From Isoetes taiwanensis (lineage: Eukaryota; Streptophyta; Lycopodiopsida; Isoetales; Isoetaceae): 64,000 nucleotides of DNA. A program made the translations under genes and the position numbers. The stretch spans positions 12,275,760-12,339,759 of the forward strand of contig JAJEKV010000021.1 in NCBI GenBank assembly GCA_021234155.1, written 5' to 3'. Below are positions 12,501 to 24,057 of this stretch, piece by piece (positions within the stretch are counted from its first letter, which is position 1; each line of letters begins with the position of its first letter). The notes below the pieces were generated by a model. The model did no database searches and was not told the DNA's origin. It worked only from the letters and a program-made list of their open reading frames with translations.

Positions 12501-13265
12501 TATTCAAATACAAGATATAGGCTGCAAGACATTCGAGAAGTGACTAACCCTCCAACTTTACAACGTTTGGATGATCAAGTCACAACACTTGAATTTCTCG
12601 GCCATAAATTTAACGCCTCTGGTTCCATATTATCAAACCGGACCTTTTCAAGGCAACAACCTTACCACTTCCAGGTCCCGAGCTTTATATACATTACTAT
12701 AGGTGCCCTGCCCAATCTGCAAGGGACTTATGCATTAGCTTTCAAGATAAAAAATATTTGATGTCTATTGGCCTTTGCTTAACTGATCCACAATTCAATA
12801 ATTAATTTAAAATTGTTCTATTATTTTTCAGGTCTAGAAGTTAAATATTAGCTAGCCAAACATAATTGGCAGAAATGCCGAACAACCCAAACTTAAGAGT
12901 TTACCTTGCAAGCTTTTCAAAAAGAATCTGCACGCCGGGATCCAGCCCCTGATAGCCTCACCAGCAACAGCAGAAAGCCAAGCTGGCCATCCAGCTGCCA
13001 CTTGCTCAGCGGTTACATGTTTTGGAATGTTTCTGGGGCTTCCAGAAGGGACTCTTTGTTTCTTTTCATTCTGTTCCTCTGAAAAATTTGCACTATGTGT
13101 AAGCCCATTTGCTCTGCTTTTATCCTTTGGCCGCAAATCTTCCTTCACTATTCCATTGATATTGTCGATCCTCGCTGATCCACTTCTTACAGAACGCTGC
13201 CTCATACTAGCAATCCTAGGAGCTTTTTCATCAAAGATTTGTGTCTCCTCTCGGCGAAGCCTCCC
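9534..13265 (-). CDS. Plant CDK-related Ser/Thr kinase (At1g54610-like family), with indels in several exons
   Basis: A multi-exon minus-strand gene. Exons read from the sequence: ~13265-12905 (basic N-terminus, then GWPAWLSAVAGEAI, the pre-kinase motif typical of this family), 12716-12438 (IGQGTYSNVY P-loop, VALK lysine, EYMEHDLAGL), 12352-12035 (HRDIKGSN catalytic loop, DFG, SRVVTLWYRPPELLLG activation segment, GRTE), 11899-11672 (intact; C-lobe with FKLCGSPSEEYWK), 11340-11240 (intact), 10703-10589 (intact), 10514-9876, and 9806-9534 (SGPL...DIEDFLEGH...QQAARRA, the conserved C-terminal tail). Introns are GT/AG. The family acts as nuclear or membrane-associated CDK-like kinases; the cyclin partner is unknown. 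Exons 12905-13265, 12438-12716, the start of 12035-12352 and 9876-10514 contain one-base gains or losses, mostly in homopolymers. The gene is therefore either a live gene with assembly errors or a young pseudogene. The initiator exon was not found; Met at 13205 is one possibility. Confidence 0.85.
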
Positions 13266-14030
13266 CTACCACATAAACAACCCATTTTCTAATCGTGCTT
13301 AATACAATCACCAGAAAATCCGAATAGCAGGTCCCAACATGGTACAAGTTGCTTCAGATGTAAATCATATCTGAAATCTAATAATACCTTTTGAGCTTCG
13401 AAGATGAAGAATAATCTCTAAAATCTAACTGACAGACCAGTTCTTTCCAGGATCATCTCTTTCTAAGCAAAAATCTTAGACCTCTGCCAGCATCACATAC
13501 AGTCTTGCAAAGAGGGTCAACTATTCTATGCATTATCAGTTCTTGACATTGTAGATTACATACAGCCATAACTTGCTAAGATCCGTGTAACTTTACAAGG
13601 TCATTCTCAAAATACTACTTCCACAAACCGATCACACAAAATGGCGGGTACAAATATCAACTCAACGACTGCAACGAGAATAAACCACTGACCTTGAAGG
13701 CTTGAAGCGCAAGCCCATCTATCTTGTAGTTACTACATCAAATAAAGCCGCTGAAACCCGCCATTGAAGCGCCTTTTACAGAAAGGACCCACATCGAAAG
13801 CAACAATGCACATCTGGATCAGAAATAAATTTGGCGTGTATACGTGCGCTGCCCTGTTCCTAAGAATATATCGATTCTGTGCTAAGATCCAGCCTCATTA
13901 AACGGCGTTTCTTCGACGGCGGGGCTCGCCGGAGACGAGGAACAATCTGGTATAGTTTTAGGACGCCATAGCCAAAGCACGGGCCAAGCTTCGAGCTCGT
14001 TGTTCCCTCCATAGCAGCACTCCTTCTCTT
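13266..14030 (-). promoter_or_regulatory. Probable 5' leader or first intron of the kinase gene
   Basis: No further kinase-family coding sequence is seen. A 50-codon minus-strand frame starts with an ATG at about 14014, in a GC-rich stretch (CGACGGCGGGGCTCGCCGG) typical of a plant 5' UTR or first exon. It shows no N-myristoylation motif of the family. Assignment is by position. Confidence 0.3.
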
Positions 14031-14045
14031 GGGTCCTTAATAGTT

Positions 14046-14145
14046 TGTTACGTCCCCTAACGGCGCCGTTAAGGACGTAAGACTGATCTAAGATGCGTGC
14101 CGTGCAGGTCCTTAACGGCGCTGTTAAGGTACGCCGTTAACGCCC
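14046..14145 (-). promoter_or_regulatory. Palindromic AACGG/CCGTT promoter cluster
   Basis: The sequence holds the perfect palindrome TAACGGCGCCGTTA at about 14057, a near copy CCTTAACGGCGCTGTTAAGG at about 14110, and CGCCGTTAACG just after. Each holds the AACGG core of plant MSA (MYB3R-bound, G2/M) elements on both strands. It lies immediately upstream of the presumed 5' end of the CDK-related gene. A cell-cycle role is inferred from the motif only. Confidence 0.35.
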
Positions 14146-17100
14146 CGGATGCTTAGAATATTCCCTTTCAACTGTTTCCTCTCTTTTTTTTAAGGTTGCA
14201 ACGTGGTGATAATTTAACTAATGTCGACCAGTTCTTTTTTTTTTTCTACTCTTTTGGGAAAAGACTCCCCCACAAAGGTCATTTTCGAAGAGGAAAAAAA
14301 ATTGTATATGACATCCCGCACTCAAGCTTGTCCATTTGCTTGGTCGTTATAAATTGAAAACTCTATGTTCTCACATGGGTCCCTACCATGCCCCAGCATG
14401 TCTCCTCAACTGAAACCCCCACCTCTGCAGTCGGCAGTCGCACCGGCCTTATCATTCCCTCATACTTCGCATCTTCATCCCTATGTCACCAACTGCACAC
14501 TGATTGCAACTCTATCCTCTCTCCACAGCTCATCAGCATACCTACTGTGTAATCATCTCCGAATCCGCTCCCTCTGACTTATGCATTTCCTCTGTTGAGT
14601 GCTAACTCATACAATAGGTGAGGAAGTAAGATCATCTCCCATTCTAGGATTCTGTGATGCATCCCATCACGGGAAACTGTGGCCCCTCTGATGATACTTC
14701 GCTTATCATGTTCCTTGGACTCTTCAATATATTTTTCATAATATTAGCAAGAGTAACGTGACACAATGAGGGGCAGATGAACCATGTCTTCTAGTCGTTC
14801 GTGTCCATGCAAGCCCCAACAATAAATATTATTTGTGCAGTGTGATCGAGCACATCAAACAAAAAGGTCGGCCTATATGCTCGGCGTCTCTTTAGCATAA
14901 CAACTCAAAATAAAACAAAAATGCTAGTTCCAATCGTATCTTGTTTTAGTACTTTTGACTAAGCCAACATTCACACTTGGTATTGGGTGACAAAAGAAAT
15001 ATGCATCATACCATAATGATTCTCTCTATCTATCTAATGCCTATTGCATAGATCTGAAACAATAAAGCATATTGTTTTGAAAAACAATCTTATTTTATAT
15101 ACATCTTCACTATCTTCTATAATAGGATTTTGATATGATCTGATGGCACACTCGTTGTGGACCACAAGATTGGAAAGTGCACTATGAATTGTCGAACTTG
15201 CATATATGGTTAGAAGGTTGTAATGTGAATTGTCGCATTTGTTCATATCATTAAGTTTCCTGCTGCCCTAGTGAATGTGTTTAGGATCGATGTCTCTAAA
15301 CAATTAGGGTTTTATGAACACAATCGTATCCTCATGCATTGAAGACCATGGGATTAGAATGTTGGACACATCTAGCAAGATGGGAACAGTAGATCGCACT
15401 CCTTGATTAAAGTATACTCCCACATTGTGGTATACATTCAATATTGTACTACTAGGGTATACTCCCGCATTGTGGTATATAGTATTGTACTATGCTAGGG
15501 TTTTAGGTACCGTAGATTGCATGCCTTTAGATATTGTTTTTTTTTTCTTTTCTTTTCTTTTTTAAACATGGGGTCAAACCATTGGCAATTGCATAAAAAA
15601 AACATGAAACTGTATGCGCACTCTAGATGTACGCATTAGTACATCCACGAGATTACACCACCAAATCATATAAAGACCTTAGGGAAAAAAAGTATAAAAA
15701 TACAAAAACAACCCCATGTGGTAGAAGTATGGAGTGGTCGCGATCTCCTGACACCAAACGGAGTTATTAGATAGATAGATACATTTTTAACGTCCATGAG
15801 AAGCTCACTAAATGATCATGGGCACTTTCACAACGAAACATCGAACGTGTGACCTTGGACATGGCAGCTTATGGTCTTACCATGGGAAATAACCATTCCA
15901 ATATAATAACTTTATGAGGAAAGTTCGTTTTCTTGAGGTGTTTCATGACTTGGTTTTCCATGGTTTTAACATCCAAAAAGCAATATTATGGCACTTTTCT
16001 GTGTTACTTTATCTTCCATCAAGTGTCTTTAGGAGCTCAAGAAACTTTTGGAATACCTAAAATTGAAAGGTAAGGGAGTGAGCAATAAGAGAACTAATAT
16101 ACAAAAAACAAATTTGGATGGAATTTTACATACTGCACATTTTGCATAATATAAGCATTGTACATAGACTATTCTTAAAATCTTTGTCTACTCCAATCAA
16201 ATAACAAAAACATAATCTCAGGTTTTTGGGGAAACCCATGAGGATAGAAAATGGACTAAGAGCAATATAATGGATGAATATAAGATCTGAACTAGAAGCA
16301 ATATATCGACGATCTAAATGCACCAATAGACTACACGCCGCAAGCGTCAGCACTACCAACTCCAAATGCCAAGAACGCAAAGATGTCGATATGCTTTCAA
16401 AATCGCCTCGACTGCAAAAATGGTAATGGATCTTGCAAAAGTAAACTCAAGCAAAAACAAAATCCGTCAAATCTTTGTTAGCATCCCTAAAAAGCGACTC
16501 AATTCAACAAAGAACGTCCAAAATCTCCAATCCATCGAAAAACCCTACAGAAAATAAAAAAACTAAGTTCTCTAAAATGGGTCAGGGTAGAACATCTGCC
16601 TAACGAGGTAAACCCATCTACAAACTATTACAAGGAAGAACATCCACCCATGACTAATCTATGACCAAACAATGGGCTTGGGAAGAACATCTAATTAGTA
16701 GGAATAATCATTTGCAAAACTAGACGGGGAAGAACATCTACGCCTATCTAGATTGAACATTCGATAATCTTAAACAACCTAGTCAAGAAAAGGCGCAAGA
16801 AAAATACGTGAATATGCTCTTAGCCTAACGTTATTGCATCAACAACAAAACCCGAATGAGGAGGGAGGAAAAACTAGAAACACAAGAGAGACAAAAATTG
16901 AAAAACGCCAAGAAGAAGGTCGATGTAAAAACTAGAAACCCAAGTCATATATAGAGGATAAATAAGGTGTTGTGCACGGAGGGTTGCCCTTTGAGCGTGT
17001 TTTCATGTTTTTTGTAGTCATCTCGTTTTCATGGTTTTTGTTGGGCCACTTGATGTGTCGGGGGTTATTAATAGTTTGAAATGGGGGTTTTGTTTTGTGT

Positions 17101-19795
17101 TATTTGTTTTCTTTACGGACCAAGCCTGTTTGTAGCATGGTGCTTATGACTTGAGATCCCTGACATGAGATGTTTATTATTCCTTTGCCCGTGCTTTTAC
17201 ATATCTTGTAGCAAGAGGCATTATTTTATTGTTTTTATGTTCTAAAGGGTCAACAACAATTCCACCCACCTAGATATGAGACCTTTAGGAATGATAGCCA
17301 TATATGAGCATTGATGCAAAAGCGTGCAATAAGGGGATACAATGACGAGGAAAAAAATACTTAATATTTTGAATATCGACTTCAACTCTTGTATCCGCTA
17401 AGCATTTTATTGTATTCCACACTTTTTCCTCATCCTCAATACTTATAAAATCTCGCTCTTCCTCAAGATCTTTAATCCGCTCCTCGCATCAAGAATGTCG
17501 ACATTTATAACATCCATTAGCTTACCCTTCCTTTCCAAAGCCAAAAAAGAGTTCTATTCTTTAGCGAATCAGGTAACCAATACTTCAATGTTGGGAGGCC
17601 ACAAATACAAATTCTCCTGCAAAATGATTGTTTCAACAATTTCTCGTGGTTGCTCTCCTCACAACGTATCTGATTCAATATCATGTTGTAACTCAGATGG
17701 AAAGCACTGCAAAGGACAAAGGCATCAACATCATCAGAATCAAATAAATTATCCTATTTAGTTATTGAAAAGTCTATCCTTATGCATCACTTGTTATATG
17801 GATCAGCAACTCCCTTAACAATTGATTTTGCTGCTATAGGCTCTAGCTTCTCGTCAACCATAACAATGCAAGTACCTATGGCATCGAGGCCTCAAACATC
17901 CAAAGACAACCACTCATTTGTACGTATTCTCCACTAGTTATCACCAACTTGGTGCCATCAAATTTGCGCATTAATCGTAAATACAACCGTCTTTGCAGGC
18001 ATGTTTAACCCAATGCTAAAAATCTCTGTAGCAAACAAGCACTGGAACATATAAACATTTTGGCTTAGTATGATCAGCCACATTGACAGAGACTACATTC
18101 ATTGCTTTTTGAAAATTATCATCTCGAAATGTTCCTTTTTCATCTATCACTACAACAGGCCATCAGCTCCAGAAGGAAAGATCACGTGCCGAAGGGGTGT
18201 ATGTCAAAAATCAGTGTAAACGATGCAAATACGGGAATGCCACATGAGACAGCTTTGTTCCCTATTCTCCTCGGGATTCATAATGTTGTCGCTGGAAAAA
18301 AAAAAAGGGAGGGGTTAGCCACAGCACTTAGGGTTCTGAGTTGGTTCTGAATACTACGACGGATAAGGGTTGAAAACTTACCATTTCGACACGCTTTGTG
18401 ACGCCATCTCGCTTCTTCCAACTTAGAAGAATGGCAAGGCCGATCTTGCATAGAAACATGCCCACGGTGCCGCTTAGCCGCCACACCAAAAGACAAAGAA
18501 CAATCGCGACTGCCAATTTACAAGCAAGAGTACGTTTGGAGCAGTCATCAGCATATCCTATGTATATTCTAAGCATATACTTAGGATATGCCATAAACCC
18601 ACATAAGCGAGGGTTTGCCCCCCTAGGGGCAACCCAAAAAGATGCAAAAAAAAGGTCCAACCTATTTTCATCTCTCCAAAAATGATGGTTCTATGTTTGA
18701 TTCTTGAAATACTCCAACCAAACAACAAAAACATCATCCCAAGGCCGAAAAAAGATGAACACTCCACCACATCATGTGTGTTTATGGTGTAGCATATCAT
18801 AACAATGCATAGCTAGAAATATTTTTGCATTAGATAAAACTATATTGCAAAAAACAATAAAGAAAAGCAACTACATTGCATGACTGTCACATCATATTTT
18901 ATAATGAATTAACTACGTTACATTCTCATTCATTCCAGTTGTTACTGACCATATCATGTCTTGTTGAATGGATACTCCCAATCCAAAGTCAAGGACCAAG
19001 CTCACCAAGATCCATCCAAAAGCTTATGTTAAAGTAAAACCGTAATAAAGACTTGGGAACTATAGGCTTCACTACTTCAGTCAGGCTTCAAATTAAGATT
19101 TAAAATGTTCAATAAGAACTAACTAATCATAGAAATTTTAAAGAATTGAGAGGCTCAATCAGAGCTGCAGTAGGCTTTATGATCCATGATACAATTATTG
19201 CAATCATTCAGTATAGCAAGATGCTAAATGAATATAAGTTCAAAAACCATCAATTTAAGCATGATTTCTCACAAATGTCCAATGAATACCTGGAAGGATC
19301 TTCTATTCCGTACTTTGGCCTCAGTTTGCTGCTGTAACAAATGCACAGAGCAAATAGAATAAATTCCAATAAGATGTGCAAAGCTTTTTGCTGAAAGTAG
19401 GCAGAAAGGATTTAAACAAATTGATTCCTCTAATGAAAATATAGAGACATACAATAATTCTTGCACTACTTTTACAAGTCAAAGTTTTTCCCTCACCAAT
19501 AAGAGCTCCCGTAAAACACCGTAAAGCATCTAACAACTAGTGTTCCTGGAGGTGGCATGTCGGCATCAAAGAAGATGCAGCTACGAAATCCTCCTAGATT
19601 AGAATTCGCCCCTAAAAATATTTTGTCAATGAAACTTTATATTCTTTACCATAGACTATTGTTAGACTTTTTTTTTTACCTTAGGCCATTATTAAGGCTT
19701 TTTATTATCCACGCACATTATTTGCCATAATTGCCAACAAATGCTAAAGCTTTGCAAAAATAGGGCAACATTATTGTAGATAGAAGTCTCCTCTA
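14146..19795. other. Gene-poor interval
   Basis: About 5.6 kb with no frame showing a domain or consistent coding signal. Minor features: a ~60-bp duplication (ACTCCCACATTGTGGTATA / ACTCCCGCATTGTGGTATA) at about 15410-15490; four spaced GAAGAACATC motifs at about 16580-16740; and a palindrome-rich stretch with CATATCC / GGATATG at about 18550-18592. Confidence 0.5.
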
Positions 19796-19799
19796 TCTC

Positions 19800-20190
19800 G
19801 AGACTATGTGCCTGTTGCAAGCTAAGCCATGTGTTATTGAAGATGAAAGCCATACTCTTCTGAGTTGCCCTGCTTTTGAGATAGTCCGGAGTCATTTTTT
19901 GACCTTAGCATTCCATTCCACGCTTCCACAACTACCATCTGTGCATGACTTAGCATTATACATACTTGAGGTTCTAGATGAACGTCATCAATTACTGAGC
20001 CCTCAGTAGTCATTATCTCTGATTGTCTAGTATCATCATTACTGCAAAGGTTTTTCCCTTGAAAACCTTTTGAGGCAGGGGTTTTTTAATCCTAGTAGTA
20101 ATGATTGTACTAGCCCATTGTATGGGTCCCATGACCTATTGGTCTCCGTGGACGTTAAAAAAATATATTCTATTCTATTCTATTCTATAT
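19800..20190 (+). mobile_element. LINE 3'-end fragment with (ATTCT)n tail
   Basis: A 5'-truncated LINE. The open frame holds the C-terminal motif IEDESHTLLSCPAFEIVRSHF, like the IEDExHxxLxCPxYxxIR tail shared by the other LINEs here. It ends at a stop near 20007 and is followed by a ~150-bp 3' UTR and the simple tail TATTCTATTCTATTCT at about 20165-20188. Confidence 0.65.
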
Positions 20191-20616
20191 ACATCTAATT
20201 GTATGCTTTAAAAACCTTAGATTTCATGAGGAAATATGTTTTAACCATACCTGGTCGCCATTGCCTTGTATTTTTTGGCCGGGATGGTTCATCTAATGGC
20301 GAGGCAACCTTTCTCCCATAGGACTAGTACTAAATCCACTAGCAAAAAATGTGGTTGTGGTTTACCATAGGGGGCTCACTTTTTATGACCATGCCATGTC
20401 CAAAAATGAGTGTATTAGTATATCCCCATTGGTATTCTCAAGAACACATATGTACTGAGGATATTACATTGTAAAGCTACATGAAGTTGTCATTACCTAC
20501 ATTTTGCCCAAGATGGTTCATGCAATGACGAGGCAACATTGACTTACCATGGGGGTTCACTACTTTCATGACCATGCCATGCCTGTAATGCAAGATTCAT
20601 CAATGTTACCCCCAAC

Positions 20617-20665
20617 TGTGTGTGTGGGTGTTGGGGGTTGGGGGGGGAGGGGGGGAGGGGGGAGG

Positions 20666-20698
<33 letters not shown>
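20617..20698. repeat. Compound microsatellite (GT, G-rich, GGGA, GA)n
   Basis: GTGTGTGTGGGTG grades into G/GGGA runs and then (GA)14. It abuts the 3' end of the minus-strand SINE, whose simple (CT)n tail it probably is. Confidence 0.85.
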
Positions 20699-20703
<5 letters not shown>

Positions 20704-20897
20704 TAATGTCATGCCACTAGGCAATATCGAACTAGACATGTGACCACACACCACACCGCATTGCTAAGTTGGGCTCACGCCCCCAACCACTTTACATTGC
20801 GCCTGAGGGTTTTGACACCCAACAGAGAGTGCAGAGTGGTCTCAACTCGAGACCTATAGTTGCAAGAACTAGTGTGTTACCACTAGACCAAACACTA
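20699..20897 (-). mobile_element. tRNA-derived SINE
   Basis: On the minus strand the 5' end has an A-box-like TGGTCTAGTGGTAAC (20890-20876) and a B-box-like GGTCTCGAGTTGAGACC (20854-20838), as in RNA polymerase III promoters of tRNA-derived SINEs. A ~130-bp unrelated body follows and ends in ATTAAAATACTCTCTC with a long CT tail. It has no coding capacity. It needs LINE machinery in trans, and the neighbouring LINE shows a similar CT-rich tail. Confidence 0.6.
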
Positions 20898-20900
20898 GGG

Positions 20901-20902
<2 letters not shown>

Positions 20903-20942
<40 letters not shown>
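20903..20942. repeat. (GA)n microsatellite, LINE tail
   Basis: Pure GA repeat directly followed by GATGAGATGAGATGAAATGA, the terminal sequence of the minus-strand LINE next to it. Confidence 0.9.
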
Positions 20943-20945
<3 letters not shown>

Positions 20946-21790
20946 GATGAGATGAAATGAAATTTGATTATTACGCCCTCAGGAGGTCTATAAAGCATTC
21001 AAATTTTGTGCATTCAACATTACAAAAACAAATCATCTAATGCATCCTCTCGATAGTAATGCATTAGTCTCTTCTACCTCTAACTCGCTTATTTTTAAAG
21101 TTCTTAAAACATCGCCCCTACACTCTAAATATCAATGATATATCTCCCAACACGTGATCCCGAAAATTAAAGAAAGCCATCAACATGTCAAAGATATACA
21201 TCATACTTCTCTCGAATATCTCAGAGAAGGGGCAATGTAGAAATACATGTTCCTCATCTTTAAGTATCCCCCGCCACATATCTTACAATGCCTAAGCTCG
21301 TGGAGGAATTTCATTCTACCTGCCTATTTCAACACCAAGCCTATGTGAGCTCAACCTCATCCTATAGATGGCATGCATATGGCTCGTGGAAATCCCGTCT
21401 GTTAAATACGTCACCTCATGTAATGTAGGATTATTATGGGTCTTATAAAATTCCATTTTACTACCCCATCTCTCCATGTGAAGAACATTCATTTTGATCC
21501 ATGTGCAGATATCATCTTTATACAAAGCTAAATCATGAATGTTCATCTCCCATTGTGCCATCCATTGAGTAGCATCAGCAAACCAGCCCTTAACCCGTGT
21601 CTCCTCCAAACCCAAACGTGTTAAGCTTTCTTCAGGCATAATATACAGCACCTTATAGACATAATTAAGGAGTCTACAAAGTGCTTCTCGCCCCAATGTG
21701 AGCATCCCACATTCTCACGACATCGTGATCATAGGGAATTTGCATTTGTGTTCCAAGTTCAGCCGAAAGGATTTCTTTTTGAAGAGAGGC
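20943..21790 (-). mobile_element. LINE fragment (C-terminal ORF2 and 3' UTR)
   Basis: A frame at 21705-21316 encodes the post-RT region (RLSSHRLGVEIGR, MKMEFY-like KMEFYKTHNNPTLHE) shared with the LINEs at 22087 and 38881. The frame further upstream includes LSAELGTQMQIPYDHDV, the element's conserved (L)xELGxxxQxPY motif. The cysteine-rich C-terminus is frame-disrupted. The 3' end shows the family's CATTTCATTTCATCTC terminus. It is 5'-truncated at about 21790. Confidence 0.75.
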
Positions 21791-21853
21791 CTTGGCCACA
21801 TGCATGAGGAGGGACAATTCCCGAGAGATAATTTTTGGCAGAGGGGAGAGAAG

Positions 21854-21881
21854 GTCGAGAGTGGGCAAACCCACTCTCGAC
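21854..21881. repeat. Perfect 12-bp hairpin
   Basis: GTCGAGAGTGGG-CAAA-CCCACTCTCGAC is a perfect stem with a 4-nt loop, in a short non-LINE stretch between two LINE fragments. It has no trailing T run, so it is not a classical terminator. Confidence 0.85.
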
Positions 21882-22079
21882 TTTGAGAGAAAATGCGGGC
21901 TAACAGCTGCTAGGCCTATTCCCATTAAGCCCAGGCCGTTAAGCAAGAGCCCACCGGAAATCCCCCCCTCCCCCCCCTCCCCTCCTTTTTTGGCTCCAAT
22001 TCCCTGAACGCACTATAAGAATGGGAATTCTCACCCATTCATGAACTATCCCGAAATAGCCTTCAATGGAGGCATCATT

Positions 22080-24030
22080 GACTCTACTACTCATCTTCAT
22101 CATATAAATCAAGTAAATGTTTATAATTTGAAATAGACATCTCTCCCATTTTCATCACCTCTATTAGAAAGTCTCTAATAGTAGTAGCTTCAAGCGTAAA
22201 AAATTCAAGAAGCATTTTAACATTCGTGAACTGGAATCTGTGCCTTATGTTCAGATAGGCAGGGCAAAGCAGTATCAAATGTTCTTCATCCTCAATCTCG
22301 TCACAGCCGCATACTTTGCATGTTCTTCTACATCTAGGAAGGTTCCCCCATCTTCCTACTTCCACTCCCAAATGGGGAGAGCTAAGCCTTAGTCTGCACA
22401 CAGTTTGCCCTTTGTAAGAAGAGAGATTTCTGCTAAGGTGTGGTGCTTCTTGCAAGGACGGATTTATGATCCTCCTATAAAAGTCCATTTTCATGCCAGC
22501 GGTGTGCCATAATTTCCATTTCACATTCGCGTATACCCAAGCTCTTATGTTGTTCCCTTCATTAGGCATTTCATCTAACGACATCCCCCATTTAGTTAGC
22601 CACTCTTGAATATTTGTATACCAAACTTGTTGGCTGCTTTGACTTATAGAAAGGCGGGGAAGACTATTGTCGTCCATCTTGAGCACCTTTTTCACATACC
22701 TCAATGTCGGACATAATGCTTCTGCTTCGAGGGGCATCATGCCTACTTCTGCTAGTCGCATAGGATAAGGTGTTTGCATTTTACAGCCTAATTATGTTAT
22801 CAAAAATTTCTTTTGTACCTTCTCGATCCTCTTCGAAGCATCTAGAGAAAGACCTGACCCCCATACCTCACATCCATTATGCATAATATAATTTTTTCTT
22901 TAGTCCCCAATCAAAAATTTCTGCTTTTTTACATTTTCTCTCGCAGCGCATAATGCTTTCAACCCCCATCTCGCTTTTTGTTTTGTCGCTTTTACTCCAA
23001 ATTATAATTATGATCAACTTTGAGTCCCAAGTACTTATAGGTATGTGCAATTTGTACCGTATTTCCTTTATAAAAGAAATCGTAATCAAGTACCGACCTT
23101 CCAAAGATGAAGATCTTGGTCTTGTCTAGATTGAGTCGTAGCTCTGAGTTCTGGCAAAAAGTGTGTAAGGCATCTAGATGTCTTTGCATAGCAACAACCA
23201 TTCTAGCAAAAAGCACTATGTCATCTGCATATAGGAGCAATAAGATAGTATATCCTGCAATGGAGGTACCATCTCCGCTATTGCGCCCCATCCAATCTTC
23301 CAATTCATCTATATAAAGCCCAAAAAGGGTTGGAGATAAGGGGCAGCCCTGCTTAACATCCATATTGCTAGTAACCCCGTCTTTGCATTTATTACTCAAA
23401 GGGTACGATAATTGAATTGTTACCTTTTCATACAACTGAGCGACCACATTTCTTAATTCAAGAGGTACTCCCAACTTTTCCATTTTGTTATATATATTGT
23501 GTTCTCTTAAGCATGTCGAACGCTTTTGTAAGATCTATAAAAAGCGTAAAGCATGGTTTCTTTATCTTCTTAACTGCATCTACTGCTATTCTGAAAGTGA
23601 CCAAGTGGTCAATAGTGGATTTATTTGGGCGAAACCCGGCTTGCCCTTTGGCTCTCATATCATTTTCTTCAACCCATGTGCTAATTTTTTGCTCTAGAAT
23701 GGTGGCGAGCAACTTAGCAAAAATGCTACCTACCATGATCATCCTGTAATTACCAGGGTCATGTAGATCCCCTGATCTATAAATTGGTGTCACTTTGTTC
23801 ACTTGCCAATCAGCAGGAAGGCCATTCGTTAAATTTGTTGTAAATTGTAAGGTCGGCCCATTTGACCATCTCTGCAACTAAGCCTGTTACATCTGTAGCT
23901 TTTCCATTGGAAAGTCTCTTTATTCCCAAGGACACCTCAATTAATGTTATTTGTAGCTTTTCCCCATCGTTAGGCATGGTTCCATCGACACCATAGAGAA
24001 GTGAAGTGAAGTATATTACGTCCATGGGAG
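22080..24030 (-). mobile_element. LINE ORF2 fragment: reverse transcriptase and C-terminal domain
   Basis: Three overlapping frames. 24025-23810 and 23877-23488 carry fingers and palm motifs (NGKATDVTGLVAEMVKWA, GQAGFRPNKSTIDHL, FIDLTKAFD). 23483-22992 carries VKQGCPLSPTLFGLYIDEL and the catalytic YADD. 22779-22087 carries the C-terminal region (MQTPYPMRLAE, LGVEVGRWGNLPR) and a Cys-rich motif CKVCGCDEIEDEEHL...CPAY. Frameshifts separate the pieces. No endonuclease is present, so it is 5'-truncated. Confidence 0.9.
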
Positions 24031-24057
24031 GCCTAAAAGGCCTATTAGACGACAGCT

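Noticed and set aside
20549-20998. Frames with Gly/Arg/Glu or Ser/Leu repeats
   Set aside because: Translations of GA/CT microsatellites at SINE and LINE tails.
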